From Hydractinia symbiolongicarpus (lineage: Eukaryota > Cnidaria > Hydrozoa > Anthoathecata > Hydractiniidae), in NCBI RefSeq assembly GCF_029227915.1, contig NC_079878.1, positions 22,903,501 to 22,967,500 on the forward strand: a stretch of DNA of 64,000 nucleotides. Direction: 5' to 3'. A model generated the notes under the pieces. The model saw only the letters and a list, made by a program, of their open reading frames with translations. It made no database searches and had not been told where the DNA came from. Made by a program: the position numbers and the translations under genes. The stretch's first letter is position 1; every line of letters begins with the position of its first letter. Below, piece after piece: positions 28,453 through 48,021 of the stretch.

Positions 28453-28769
28453 AGAAAACTACAATCAAAAAAGAAGATGAGATTTCAAACAGCGTAGCGT
28501 GTGGGTTGCTTGAAAGCGTAAACGATTTTGATATCAACACATCGTCAGAAGTGTTGATATCATGCTCAGGTTGAAACAACACATCAATCAAGCATTGAGC
28601 AAGAAGTTTCTAACCACCTTGCAATGAAAAGTCATTGACAGTGACCCTTCCAAAAGACAGGGACAGGGTTAAGTTTATTGATCCTGATACTAATAAACAT
28701 GCTGAATTTATGGTTGTTAGTCGTGCTGGTAAAGTAGGAAAATCTGGAGTTGGAGCATATAAGAATTAG

Positions 28770-30327
28770 TTGAATATCAAAGATGTTAAAACCAAAGCCA
28801 TGAAATCAATTGACTTTGAAAACATTTTGGATTGGGAAAAGGTAAATACAGAGTCAGTACATAATGTAGAAACGTCATGTGATGTTAGTGAAGCTCAACA
28901 TAAAGAATTAACTAAATGGCGTGATTACAATGTTTATGATAAAGTTGAAGACAAAGGGCAAGACATAATCACAACCCACTGGTAGATAACTGAGAAAAGT
29001 CATGATGTAAAACAGAAATTAAAGCACGATTAGTGGCTCGAGGTTTGGAGGAGGACACTATTGGTATACGAACAGACTCGCCAACTGTAAACAAGGAGAA
29101 CTTTTGTCTTGTGTGTAATATTGGTGCAAACCATGGATGGAGAATTCACAGTCTTGATATTAAAGCTGCGTTTCTTCAAGGTGCCAAGATTGTTAGAGCC
29201 ATACATCTTCTTCCGCCACCAGAAGCTAAGACAGCCAAGTTGTGGAAACTAAAAACACCTGTTTATGGCTTGTACGACGCTTTACACGCTTGGCATGAGA
29301 CATTATCTAACAAATTCGATAAAGTTGAAGCTACAAGAAGCATTTATGACAATGCATTATTTTTCTGGAGAAAAGAAACTTCACTCGAAGGTATAATTTG
29401 CTGTCATGTTGACGATTGCTTCTTCGTTGGAAGTGATTTGTTTCATGACACTGTCATTGCACATTTATGTAAGATATTCTCACTTAGTAAAGAGAATTCA
29501 AAGTCGTTTAACTTTTTGGGATTAGAAATTGAACAAGAGTGTGGTGTAGTAATTATTCATCAGCATAATTACATTAGTAACATTCCACCAATTAATTTGA
29601 CCAATAGTACGTCTACAACTCCACTTACAAAATATGAAGCATGTCACTTAAAAGTCCTAGTTGGTCAAATTCAATGGGCAGCAAAACAAACTAGACCTGA
29701 TGCTGCTTACGTTGCCTTTGATTTAAGCACTCACATAAGACATGGAACAGTTGCTGATGCTCGTAGAGCTAACAAGCAGCTGAAACATCTGCAACAAACT
29801 GAAGTAAAGATTGTTATTTCAAAGACTGGAGATGTTAAAGCATCATCGCTCATACTTTTCAGTGATGCATCACATGAAAATTTAATTAATGGAGGCTCAC
29901 AAGGTGGATTTGTTCTGCTACTGCATGGTAAAAGCAAAATTGTGCCACTTATTTGAGATCTCCCAAGTTAAAACGTGTAGTTAAAAGCGCCATGGGTGCG
30001 GAAACCATGGCTCTCTTAGAAGGTGCGGAACATGCTATGTTGATGAGAGCCCTAATTAAAGAAATTTTTTCAGTTGATATACCAATTATCTGTATATCAG
30101 ACAATAAATTGCTCGTGGAAGCAGTCAAAAATACCAACATCATAGAAGATAATCGATTGTATATTGATGTTTGTGCACTTCGTGAGATGGTCGAAAAAGG
30201 AGAAATCGGGGAACTAATTCTTACGAAATCAAGTGATCAGATTGCTGACTGTCTTCCGAAAGGCACTGCATCAGCTGAAAACCTGCTACATATACTATCC
30301 GGTAGAGAACAGTTGAAATACGGTTAA
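28770..30327 (+). pseudogene. copia reverse transcriptase and RNase H fragments
   Basis: Frame 28770-28985 holds the RT start (ELTKWRDYNVYDKVEDKGQ). Frame 29033-29956 holds most of RT (HSLDIKAAFLQG, PVYGLYDALHAWHETL, the polymerase motif CHVDDCFFVG in place of the usual YVDD, NFLGLEI), then the start of RNase H (LFSDASHENLINGG). Frame 29953-30327 holds the rest of RNase H (MGAETMALLEGAEHA, ISDNKLLVEA, KSSDQIADCLPKG). At least two stops or frame changes interrupt the region. Confidence 0.85.
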
Positions 30328-30495
30328 GTTTTGGTTAATTAGAACAAATATAACAGTATGCTAAATGACACTTTCAAATGTTTGACGACATTGTCTTTAA
30401 AAGCATTCTTACATTGTGTTCCTGCGTCTTGCAGTTTCTTTTGTTGAACATACCTTATGATTTTGTTTTATTGAGAGAGAATGTAGTGGCAAGAT

Positions 30496-30572
30496 TGTCA
30501 TTATGTTCATTATATCTTTTAGTTTTAGATGTACGGCTTTGTGCCATAATTAAGAATAAAGATCCATTCACA
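30496..30572 (+). repeat. 3' LTR, right-hand part
   Basis: It is the match to the 5' LTR remnant. The full 3' LTR must begin between the RNase H end (30327) and 30496, but its left boundary cannot be set because the 5' partner is truncated. An AATAAA lies within it (about 30555). Confidence 0.75.
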
Positions 30573-33495
30573 CATCCTTTTAATCCTAGTATAACATCAA
30601 AGTATTCTTGCAGACAGGTTTGCCTTATAATACTGGTTGAACCAACACGGGCCAGTATTCAGATTAAGCAGCCGTTATAAAATAATGTACACATGCCGTA
30701 ATCATGTTTTTGTGGTGAAACCTTTATAAATACAAGACTGGATTTTCAAGAAATTCTTTTTTTTTGTAGTCAAATCTTTAATATGTTTTAGATACTGCTT
30801 AATTTTTGCTATTTAGGGACATTTTAATGCCGTTTTGCTTGTAAATTCTATTTAATTAAGAACTCTACTGTAAAGGTTTGACTGTGAAAAGTCAAAATTG
30901 TACCCCAACAGAGAGCAAGGAAGAAGAACATTCCAACCACAAACATATTTTCAATAAATTTAAGTATTCAGGAATATTTGAGTAGGTGTGAGATGATTCG
31001 CACGTGGAAATCAAGTAACGCGTGCAATGTAAATCGCACTTACAAATGATGTTACGTGTGCGATAGGCGCTCAGAGGTTAATCCCTTTTTGCTCATTTAT
31101 TTTGTTGTAGAAAAGTGGGGGACGTTTTGAATCGTGAGCGTGTACGTATAGAGACTCTCTCAATCTTAAACTTCCTTTTCTACATGTCCGAAATAGTATG
31201 TGTTAGAGGGTGTGTCCATATAAAAGACTACTTTCTTGTCATCTATACTTTCTTAGCACACATTTCTTTGTTACAACCAACCAACCTGCACTGCCTACTG
31301 TGCCTCTACTTATAGGTTTCCTTACTTGGGCCTAGCCTCCCTGATGTGAGCTCAATTAGGCACAGTATACTAAAATGCACTTGATAGGAACTGGGGAAAG
31401 CTGGGTACCAGACTCAACTGGTGTAGACTTAACCCAAAACAAAATGGTATCCAGCTACAAGAAAGAGGAACAAGGTTTTACAACTAATATATCTCACATA
31501 TGCATGACTATACTGTCATTTTCATAAATTTATTGTTTATTTTTCAGGTCATCACAAGCAAATAGGCAAAAATATGCTTGGGTTTGAATTGTTTAAATAA
31601 AAATACCAAAAGAGATTTATGTCTACATAGTTCCTTTAACTAAGTCAGTGGTCGGTGAGTTAGCTAGGATGGTCAGGTTGGCTATGAATAGACTTGCTAG
31701 GGATTAAAAGGACCAGAACTATTCAATAATTCTGAGATTTAAAAGTGTCTGTTTAAGACGGAAATATATCAGATGTTTTGTCCGACAAAAGTTCGAAACG
31801 GACATGTCCAACCAGACTGGAAATGTGGTGGGCGTTTTGTCTGACGAGTCACCAAAGGGCTGCCATCACATGGTACAAAATGGATTTTATAGGTTGATTT
31901 TTAAAACTCAATACTTAGGAGCAACTATAGAATACCCCCGTAAAAAAATTAAAACTATGTAACTCAGCAACGCAACAACACACCTACTCAGCAATACAGC
32001 AACGTAGATGCTCAGCTACGCAGCTACTCAGCAATACAGCAATGTAGATGCTCAGCTACGCAGCTACTCAGCAACGCAGCTACTCAGCAATACAGCAACG
32101 TAGATGCTCAGCTACGCAGCAGCGCATCTACTCAGCAATACAGCAACGTAGATGCTCAGCTACGCAGCTACTCAGCAATACAGCAACGTAGATGCTCAGC
32201 TACGCAGCTACTCAGCAACGCAGCTACTCAGTAATAAGGCAACGTAGATGCTCAGCTACGCAGCAACGCAGCTACTCAAAAAAATAGTTGAAAATGGTTT
32301 TAAATAGTTAAGAGGGATCTGAGCAAAAGCTTTGTTTATAAAATTAAACCAGTTTAAAAAAACATTATATAACATTATATAAATGTTTTTTAATAACTAA
32401 AAATATTAAATGAATAAGAAAACTATTTGAAGAATAAAAAATTTGTCATTACGAATGTATACACTATCAGTACGAGGCTAAACTAAAGAATCATGAAAGC
32501 GAAGTTGTTATATTGCGAAATGTTTAGTGTAACAAACCAACTTGGTAAGTTTGTTGATATTTTACTTCAGTTTAACTGACCAACTGTATGGTAATCTAGA
32601 AATAGTGAGCAATGCAAAGCTGCGTACATAGCTGCGTTGCTGCTGCTATATTTGTTAGTTTATTCTTTTTTATTATTGCGATGCTGCGTTACAGAGTTTT
32701 ATAGTTTCTTCTGAAAAAGCCTGAGTATACTAAAACATATTGAAATGTTATGCCGTGCAAATAGATAACGATACTGTCCCTACTCCATGAGCCTACCACC
32801 CAAAATGTAAGCACATCTTATTTTACTTAGAATTAGGAAAAATATAGGGTCATTAGTAGGGCCTTCGCATTTTGTTAAAAATGTGCCCCTTGGCACAGTG
32901 TCTTACACCTGTAAACTGCTATAGCTAGCTAAATTGTGAACAAAAAATCACGCGTCGCTGGCTAAGAAAAAAAGAGAAAACTGGAGAATTTGGTTAGCAG
33001 TGTCCCATATAGCGAAGATCTTTTGAAAAATCTTCAAGGAAAGACAAAAACAAAATCGTGTGAAGAGAAAGAGAGCTTGCAACTATCAAATTTGTGTGTT
33101 TCAGTGTTACGGAACACGAACATAAATATCGGCTATCGCCATGCTTGCATTTATCGGCCTGAAATTAATGTTAAAACTGCTTGGTCGCAGTCCTTCTTAA
33201 ATAAAGTCAAATTTATAATAGTATTTGGGCTTACAAACTATAGATATATAATTTATTCCGTTATTTTATCTAAAGAATTCAAAGTAATAATAATATTACA
33301 ATTTTTTTTACATAAATTTATTAATAAAAACATTATTTTCCTTGTTTGCTCCCCCTTACAAAAATTTTATTAGCCGTGGCAAAGTATCACAGAGATAGGA
33401 ATCTCCATCATATGATCGCCACTCTATTTTCACGAGCCAAGCTTGTAATAACTCGATGGTTGGCCAGGGACGGAAAGAAACTCAGGTTCAAACAG
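30573..33495. other. Intergenic region upstream of FoxJ2/3
   Basis: Apart from the minisatellite at 31960-32275 I see no gene or transposon here. The right end probably contains FoxJ2/3 5' UTR: an acceptor-like CTCAG precedes the ATG at 33496, so an upstream non-coding exon is possible. Confidence 0.45.
31960..32275. repeat. Minisatellite, about 40-bp higher-order unit
   Basis: The array is built from short variants of CAGCTAC-GCAG / CTACTCAGCAA. A 40-bp unit starting CTACTCAGCAATACAGC and ending GATGCTCAGCTACGCAG recurs about six times, with shorter spacers of the same words between. Copies differ by single bases and by inserted 15-bp blocks, showing repeated slippage. GTAG and CTAC words alternate, so single strands could fold. 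All frames are free of obvious coding logic. Confidence 0.9.
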
Positions 33496-40653
<7,158 letters not shown>

Positions 40654-42792
40654 TCAGTTCTTTTTGTCGACTTATCTGAAGAAATTGCACATTATTTCTC
40701 TTTATTAAAAATATTGCTTTTCAACCCAAAAATGATTTTTTGCATTTCTTTTGGTTAAAAGTTCTAAATTTGTTTCATTTTAAAAGATTATCTTCAGGTT
40801 AAAGATAAAGTAAAAGATAGAAAAAGTTTTTATTATATAAGATGCATAGTTATTATTAGCAAATATTCTTAATAGAAAATAGAACTGTTTATGCTCTTTT
40901 GTGATGATAAGTTTTTCGTTTGCTTTTGTAATTCGCGCAGCAATGTATGCACCATGTTTTTATAATAAACCTTTTTTGGTCTTGTTGTCCCTTGACTTTC
41001 AAGTAGTTTTCCCAAAAATTTACAGAGCTTTGTTTTATAGGGTGAAAAGTTCTCTCACATTATAAATTTCCTTTTTCGATTTTCTAAATATTTCAGAAGT
41101 TAGAAGTACCTACTTTGTCAGCCTCATGTTTCTTAAAATTATGTGTCTTATATATAAAAACGTGTATGAGGTCTATGGAATTGGTAATTTGATTGCATGT
41201 AAAAGTCCTTGTTTATGTATCAAGTTTTTTGAAAACCAAATAATTTTTTATGTATCTTACGTTTTGTATATTTGTCTTAGTGTCTTCTCAAGATATTGTG
41301 CTTTATCTCAAATATGCTTAGTAAGCATTTTAAAAAACCAAGTGTTTTAATATTATATGCACATTGTTTCCTTACACTTTTACACCTAAAAAGTCTTTCA
41401 TCGTAACTATTGGACTTTTGATTACCTATATCAAATGTCAGAGTTCTTGTGTCGTATATTCTCAGTAGACAATACTTTCTCAATGGAAAAAAAAATTTCT
41501 TTATCCAATGTGCTTATAAGTGAAGTTTATGAATATTTGTAAGAAATGGTGTACTTGTTTTCTTTGTGCGTAACCCTTTCCATTTGTTCCCAATACATAG
41601 ATTGCTTTTATATTTGTGATACAATTATCTATAAATATGTACTCTCTTTACTTCATTTATTATTTGTACGATAAAATGAAACTTTTTATTTATATCAGCT
41701 CGTTATTTATATGCATGTATATATTATTCTGACGGTTTGGACAAAGAGCAACCTGACACTTTAGGACTAATATTTAACGAAGCGACCTTTTTACATTTTT
41801 ATGCTGTGGAAGATTTATGTTGTTCTTCTTTTTTTCTTTTTTTTATTGGCACATTTTGTGGTTTGGCATTTTACAACTTGATTTTAAAATTTTTAAATTC
41901 ATGTGTGTTGAGAATGATTACAAAGATTTTCACCCAGAGCAGTCTTTGTTTAAACTGTTGTGTCAACTTTTTTATAATCCTTAAATATTATTTCCTACTT
42001 TTTTTATTCTTAAAAGTCTTTTTAAGTTGATCCTATTGTACAGATTTTTTTATATAAACTCAAAATTCGAAGTGTAAATATTCTGCTGCATGGCAGGAAT
42101 TTATTTAGGTATGTCTTTAGGATGCATATTTAATGTTATGCATTTTTTTGTAAGTATATATTTACTATGGGATGTGTTATTGTTGAATAAAAGAAGAAAA
42201 AAATCACAATTGTATATAAATATAATTTGCATAATGTCTTTGAGATGTTGAATGTATATATTCATTATATGGAATATACGGCAACCAGTGGTTCTGGTTT
42301 TGAATGGAAATGTTGTTCTGTCTTTGTAATTTGTATAGGTAGGATAAGTGGCTCTAAGAGAAAAAAACTCTCTCTAGTAAATATTACACTGTTCGTTTTA
42401 TCGGGTTATAAAAAAGGGAATAAATATGAAGAAAAATAACGAAATTTTATTTGGTCAGGAATTTTGTTAATCTTTAGAGGATATGTGCTAAGTATAATGT
42501 AATTCTCACTCACACAAAGCTTTTTCTATTAATGTATTTACATTATGTAATTTTCTACATGCTCATCAAACAGAATGAGCATTTGCTGTAGTAAGGCTAT
42601 CTTGGAACAAAACTATTTTCTAAGTTATGGCAAGTTGGATAGCTTGTGATACGGATTGATCTTCCTCAGGAGGGTTGTTGTTTGTGTTTTTTCATCCTAC
42701 TTATTGACATGCGATTAATGAGTCTTGAATCATATTGTCAATATTTTTATGTCTTTAAAACTTTACCTGTGATGTCTACTAGATGTAGTGTA
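40654..42792. other. FoxJ2/3 3' UTR and spacer to RANGRF
   Basis: Long AT-rich 3' sequence. AATAAA at about 42185-42190 is a good candidate polyadenylation signal; another AATAAA-like site is near 40963. There is no additional gene; the open frames here have no recognisable content and biased composition. Confidence 0.5.
42185..42190 (+). terminator. Candidate polyadenylation signal for FoxJ2/3
   Basis: AATAAA followed by AAGAAGAAAAAAA lies about 1.5 kb after the FoxJ2/3 stop and 600 bp before the RANGRF start. An earlier AATAAA-like site near 40963 would give a short 3' UTR instead. Confidence 0.4.
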
Positions 42793-45014
42793 ATGGAAAT
42801 TGATAGCAATGAAGGTGGAAAAACAAAGGAGTTGTTTGGAGGGGCGTTTAGTTGCTTTTTACCCAGAAATGCACAGGATATGAGGTAAGCAAAGTTTTTT
42901 TGAAAAGCCTTTGTTTCTTTGTTTACAATGATATTGTATGGTTATTGTTTTGGTTGTTTTTGTTTTGTTTGCATGTGAAAGCAACAACTTTCAATATGGT
43001 GAAATTATCAATAAAATATTTTTGCTTTACTGATCAGAGACGCACTGTTTAAGCCATGGCCTATTTCTTATAGTTTCGTTATCCAGCAAACCTGAATAAC
43101 CACTCTACTGTTTGTAGATTAAATTTGAATTAGTTAAACTTGGTCTTTATGTTTTTAGATACCTCTTCCTCTAGTATATTTTTTAACCAAATTAGTCGTG
43201 TTTTAGTGTTATTCGCGATGTACCAGACAATCAAGAAGTGTTTTGTCATCAATCCACTGACCAAAGTATAATGGTAGACATTCTCGAATTTCAATCAAGT
43301 GTGACTGGTGAGAATGCTGCAAGGTAATCTATCTTTTATGAAGAATAGTTTTAATTTCTCGCCGTTTTGGTATCCGTGAATTTCAGTATTATTTTTAGAT
43401 TTTATGATATTTATTTGTAATGCAATTCCAATTATATTTTTAATGTACACAATTTCAACAAATATTCTAGAAGTTATAATCCCAGTGCTCCTTTAATCAT
43501 GGTGATCATGTTCCTGGAAATTTTGGAAAGAAAATTTTGGATTTTTTAATCTAGAAAACCTTGGGTTGTCTTAAAATTTCCTGGGTTTTCCTGGAAGTAA
43601 AACCTTGTACGCCCTGAAAGTTATCAACAGTGACATTGCATTGATTAAGTGTGATCACTATTTGATTTGTTTTTTTTTTAGGGGGGGGGGGGGGAGGGGG
43701 AAGGAAGGAAGGGGAAAATCATTGCGTTTTTAAAGTAAGAAACTTCAACTGCAAATCTTGTGCTATCCTCGAAAGTCCTATAAGTTGCTGTTAAAAAGCC
43801 ATTTTTCATTTTGCCTTTTTCATCTTCATTTTACCTTGTATTTATTTTGTTTGTTATAGATACCATTTTGAAGATTTGGCTTCGTCCAACGATGCACATG
43901 GTGAAAACGAGGTTTAGGGGCATTGATAAATAGTTTTTTTTCACATGTTTGAATATTTAAAAGAACAATTGTAGAAATAACTGGACACTAAGCTCAAAGT
44001 AACTTCTCCTTTTTTAGGTTCTTCACATCGAGGCACTTTCTAAGGATGATATAACTCTGGATTCGTAAGTCTTACTTAAATAAGTAAGCCAGGTTTCCAT
44101 TAAAGCGTTCTTGATCATCGATATGCTCAATCTCATTAAGCTAAGATGCGATAACAAACGTCTTTAAAAGATATAGGGGTAGCGTACGTACATACTAATA
44201 TTCAACATACACATGTTCTAAATTTCTGAAAATATCTTTTAAAAAAGTACTCAAATGTTGCCGAAATATGCTGCTGTTCTGTGAAAACCGTAAAAACATA
44301 GTATATTTTTAAGCTAGTTTTTATAAGCAAAATATATACTTTGCGTATGAACAAGAGTATTTCGGTCACTTCTCCTTCGCCATATTGAAATGGTTTTTTT
44401 TTGTTCAAACTTTCGAATTTAATCCGATTTTTACGTCAACCGAGGAATAAGAGTTTTACACCCGCTATACCCTGTTTATGCTACAATTAGGTTATCATAT
44501 GTTTTTATTTTTAATAAAAGATATTCTTTTCAGATGTCAAGATGCTTGGCTTTTATCTGGTAGACAGATGGTATCAAAGTTCAACGAGACGGTCAGCATT
44601 ATATGTAAATCGCAAACTAACGCTCGACACGAGTGTTGTGGTAGTTACTGATATACAACTTTTTTGTTTTTTAGAAGAACGCTAAAAATTTGGTGCACAT
44701 CCATATGGTTTTATATCGCTTGCCGCAATATGTTACTGATATCGTCGTCATTATGAATATTCCAGTGGCTATTAGGTGCGCTATTGAAACTTGTTTGTCT
44801 GGTTTATATTCTATGTTAAACCGTGGATAAGAAATTTCTTTTTATATTCGGTGCTTCTTAGTGTATATTTTCTAACTTGTTCTTTTTTAGCGTAGGTAGC
44901 AGTAGCAGCGCTTCGTCTTCACCTAATGGTCCAGATGCATGGAGCGTGAACACGTTTAGGAAAATAGCCTGCTCTTTACAGTTGAACGACCCAAGTATAT
45001 TCGGTGAAACTTAA
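42793..45014 (+). CDS. RANGRF: RANGRF/MOG1, Ran-binding nuclear import factor, 7 exons, 196 aa
   Basis: Mog1 binds Ran and promotes nucleotide release, supporting nuclear import; the vertebrate protein also affects Nav1.5 trafficking. Exons: 42793-42884, 43207-43323, 43860-43911, 44018-44064, 44534-44591, 44675-44775, 44891-45014; phases agree and give 196 aa, close to the usual length of about 186. Motifs in order: [12 protein letters not shown], the hallmark [62 protein letters not shown], and the C-terminal [24 protein letters not shown]. The start at 42793 gives a 13-residue leader before the first conserved block. Intron 2 holds a 14-base poly-G tract. It is followed 780 bp downstream, on the same strand, by the Acl4-like gene. 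Confidence 0.95.
43681..43725 (+). repeat. Poly-G / polypurine tract
   Basis: Fourteen consecutive G, then AGGGGG, AAGGAAGGAAGGGG, follow a T run in RANGRF intron 2. The stretch is strongly strand-asymmetric and can form a G-quadruplex or triplex in principle. The exact homopolymer length may be unreliable. Confidence 0.9.
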
Positions 45015-45793
45015 TGTACAAGGAATTAATTCCACAGATAGATAAGCTATCTTAGCTATATTTTTTCACAGCTATTTTTTGTGTGAAATATACTTTTCCT
45101 CTAATATGTGGTGTGCTTCGTTTCCTTGCGGTAAATGCCCTTTAAGCGTTGTTCTCCATGCCACGATTTTTTTTTTAAGTTTCTTGAAATGTTATTCTGT
45201 AAAACCTTTAATCTCAAAGATGATTTTTTTGGAAATTTGGAATTTATCACCATCTTCACTATTACTTTTTTAAGGTTTTGGAATTTTTTTCAAGATATTT
45301 TATTAGCTGAAGAACATGACTTTCACAATTTCGTGGAATTTTATTTTATTTATTATTTATGTAGCTAAACAACGAAATATAAAGTGCGAGGATCTAATTC
45401 ATCTTCTTTTGTCAAGATGGCTGTTGAACTCTGTGAATTTCTAGGATTGTTCCCGATTTGTTTTTATCTTTATTAAATAATCATGTTGATTTAATTCCAG
45501 GGACTGCAAATGTGCAGTTTATTTTAATACATCAAGGATTTTTTCTTGTTTTTTTTTTTCTTCTTAAAATGCTTAAAGTTTTTTTATTTAATTTTAATTT
45601 GAAGACCAATCCGTTTCATTTGTTTTTGGCAGTAATACGTGGAAGATGATATTAATCTCATCCCGATTCTTTCCACAAAACTGTTTATTGAATCCACTAA
45701 TCATTATTCTTTTTTCCCGTTATGTTTTCTTGTTCTTGCAGAGTCACTGAAATATTTTATTTTGAACTGCGAAACCGTTAAGTTTACTAAAAT
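45015..45793. other. Spacer between RANGRF and the Acl4-like gene
   Basis: T-rich sequence with no recognisable feature. It should contain the RANGRF 3' UTR and the promoter of the next gene. No canonical AATAAA was noted close to the RANGRF stop. Confidence 0.4.
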
Positions 45794-46903
45794 ATGGGAA
45801 AGAGGAAAAAACGAGGAGAAGCAAAGACGACTCAGTCGGTAGAAAAAGAAAACTGTTCAGACGAAGCAGTCAAAAACGAAACTGAAGATGGAACTAACAA
45901 TCAGAAATATACTGTGGATGATTTACTGGATAGAGTTTCTATTTATATGGAGAATTTTGATTATGAACTTGCATTGAAGTTTTGCCAGAAGGCACTTGGT
46001 ATAGAGCCGGACAATTTGCGTATCGTGGAAACATGCGGCAACGTGTGTGCGGAGATAGGTGATTTAGAGAATGCGAAAATGTATTATCGTAAGGCGATTG
46101 AATTGGAAAAAGACAAAGGCCATGTCAAGTATTTATACCTTGGTCAGATTTCACAAGGAATGGAAGCTGTGGGCTATTATGAAACTGCTTTAAAAATAAT
46201 GAAGGAAGTCATTGAATACAATGATAACAACCTTACTACTGACAGTTCAATTCTTCAAACCTCCCTGACGCAGAGAGATGTATCTAGTGTTTACTGTTCT
46301 TTGGCTGAAATTTTCATGACAGATTGTTGCATGAACGATGGAGCAGAAAAACAATGCGAAACTTACTGCAAACAAGCTCTTGAAGCTGATCAAGACAATC
46401 TAGAAGCCTATACAGTAATGTGTAATTTTTTATTAAGTTCGAACGATCTAGAGTCTGCCAAGTCTAGTGGAGAAAAAGCTTTTGAGTTGTGGAAAAGGAC
46501 TACCGATTCTAATGAGGATAGTATACCAGAACACATGGCGTATGAAACTAGGATAAACTTGATCAAAATTCTTCTTGAAATTGAGTGTTATGATAAGGTG
46601 TCATCAATTGTCGATCAGCTCATCGAAGAAAACGAAGATGATGTTCGGATATGGTATTACCTGGGTCTGGCTAAATCTTTAATGGACTCGAGCGACAACC
46701 CGAGGTTTTACTTGGAGAAGGCGCTGGAGCTGTTCGAAATATCAGGTTGCGAGGATGAAGATATGTTGCAGCACATTAATGAATTGTTAGTAAAATGTCC
46801 GCTCGAAGATGAGGTTGCTATGGAGGCTCTCCCTGAAGAAGAGGAAGAGGAAGATGCATCGGATAAAGATGTTACGAATAGTTGTATGGATGTTGAGGAA
46901 TAG
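45794..46903 (+). CDS. ACL4: TPR protein, probable assembly chaperone of ribosomal protein L4, single exon, 369 aa
   Basis: In fungi Acl4 binds nascent uL4 (Rpl4) and escorts it to pre-60S particles; the role here is inferred by similarity. Features: a basic start MGKRKKRGEAK; helical TPR repeats from about residue 38 (NFDYELALKFCQKALGIEPDN, then GDLENAKMYYRKAIELEKD); the YLGQISQGMEAVGYYETALKIM segment typical of Acl4-like proteins; further TPR-like repeats (DQDNLEAYTVMCNFLLSSNDLESAK; DDVRIWYYLGLAKSL); and a strongly acidic tail (PEEEEEED ... MDVEE). The whole frame is intronless, whereas every neighbour is split into many exons. The ATG at 45794 is the first in frame with the TPR domain. It could be another TPR co-chaperone, but the basic N-terminus, TPR array and acidic tail together fit Acl4 best. 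Confidence 0.75.
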   Translation: MGKRKKRGEAKTTQSVEKENCSDEAVKNETEDGTNNQKYTVDDLLDRVSIYMENFDYELALKFCQKALGIEPDNLRIVETCGNVCAEIGDLENAKMYYRKAIELEKDKGHVKYLYLGQISQGMEAVGYYETALKIMKEVIEYNDNNLTTDSSILQTSLTQRDVSSVYCSLAEIFMTDCCMNDGAEKQCETYCKQALEADQDNLEAYTVMCNFLLSSNDLESAKSSGEKAFELWKRTTDSNEDSIPEHMAYETRINLIKILLEIECYDKVSSIVDQLIEENEDDVRIWYYLGLAKSLMDSSDNPRFYLEKALELFEISGCEDEDMLQHINELLVKCPLEDEVAMEALPEEEEEEDASDKDVTNSCMDVEE

Positions 46904-48021
46904 ATAGATTTTACTTTTAGCATCAATTTAGCTTTGTTTCCTGATATTCTCTGAGTAATTCTCTCTTCCCTTCGGAAAGCAATTTCCTAACTTCCAATGA
47001 GCTAATTCATTAAGATCCAAATTTGCGACCGAAAAGTTTTTTTGGAAGTCCTTCATACAAAACTGACGAAAAGGGTTTTTCATTCTTCCGCGTTTATTTG
47101 GACGTTAAAACGCCCCTGTTTCCTGATTCTTTGCACCTTTTTAGGCCGTAAAGCGAACATTGTGAAAAGTACACTTTTGGACATCGTTCACTTGGTCTAC
47201 ACCCCTGCCAAAGTAAAACTCTTGCAACTTCTACCTACCGGCTGCCAACTGATTCTGTTGCCTATTCCAAGAAAAGCAAAAGATCCCAGCTATTTTTGTT
47301 TATAGTTATACTTGACAAAAACAGGCCGAGTTATTTTAAATATGGAAGTTGGCTGAACAGTCTTAGTATCTAAGGAGGCGTCACAATGGTTTGGGCTGTC
47401 AATCAAGAAAGAAAAACTTTCAAATTGGACCTCTCTGGATTTACTAAAATTAAGTTCAAATTTTATAATTTCGCCTTTAGAAACATCATTTGTGTGAGTA
47501 GTATTCAAATGGTGTGTAACTTAAAAAACAATGATGAACTTTATCACATTTTTCGCATCTGATGGATTATCACAAACTAAGGAAAAGATCACTACCTAGC
47601 TATCCTGTTTATTCCCAAATTCAGAGAAGTATGATCTAAAATTTCGCGATGATTTTGATAAGGTTAATTGATTATCATATAAAAATTTTAACAATAACAC
47701 TTGTTTGTCGGTTATATCTCACCTCTTTACATTTGTTTACAATAAACCTTTTTGAAAGCTTGTACGGGTCACAAATGTCTACACAAAAGTTTTGTAAACT
47801 GGCGTGCGATGTCTTCAACATATTGACAAATGCGTATTCTACGTTAAATTTCTTTCAGAATTTTGAGCAATATCACATGCAGAGTCGTGATAACTTATTA
47901 AGTTGTTTATAGATAATAATTGCTTTACAACAATTAAGTATTTTAAAAATTAAGGCAGACAGAGTGTTGATAGGATGTTTCTTTATTCTAACTTTGTGGC
48001 AGGCTGAATAAAGAATGTCCG

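Larger units (their letters stand above)
26014..30572 (+). mobile_element. Ty1/copia-type LTR retrotransposon, decayed
   Basis: The domain order is gag, zinc knuckle, protease, integrase, reverse transcriptase, RNase H; integrase before RT defines Ty1/copia. Direct repeats of 77 bp at 26014-26090 and 30496-30572 (three differences seen) are the right parts of the LTRs and end in CCATTCACA. The rest of the 5' LTR is missing: upstream sequence does not match that before 30496. After the 5' repeat comes TGGTAGCAGGGGC, a primer-binding-like site as in copia elements. Coding is interrupted by at least five stops or frame changes, so the copy is inactive. It lies between the divergent WDR33 and FoxJ2/3 genes. 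Confidence 0.92.

Noticed and set aside
47042-47305. 87-codon plus-strand open frame after the Acl4-like gene
   Set aside because: No motif, no sensible splice partners, and it sits in likely 3' UTR or intergenic sequence.
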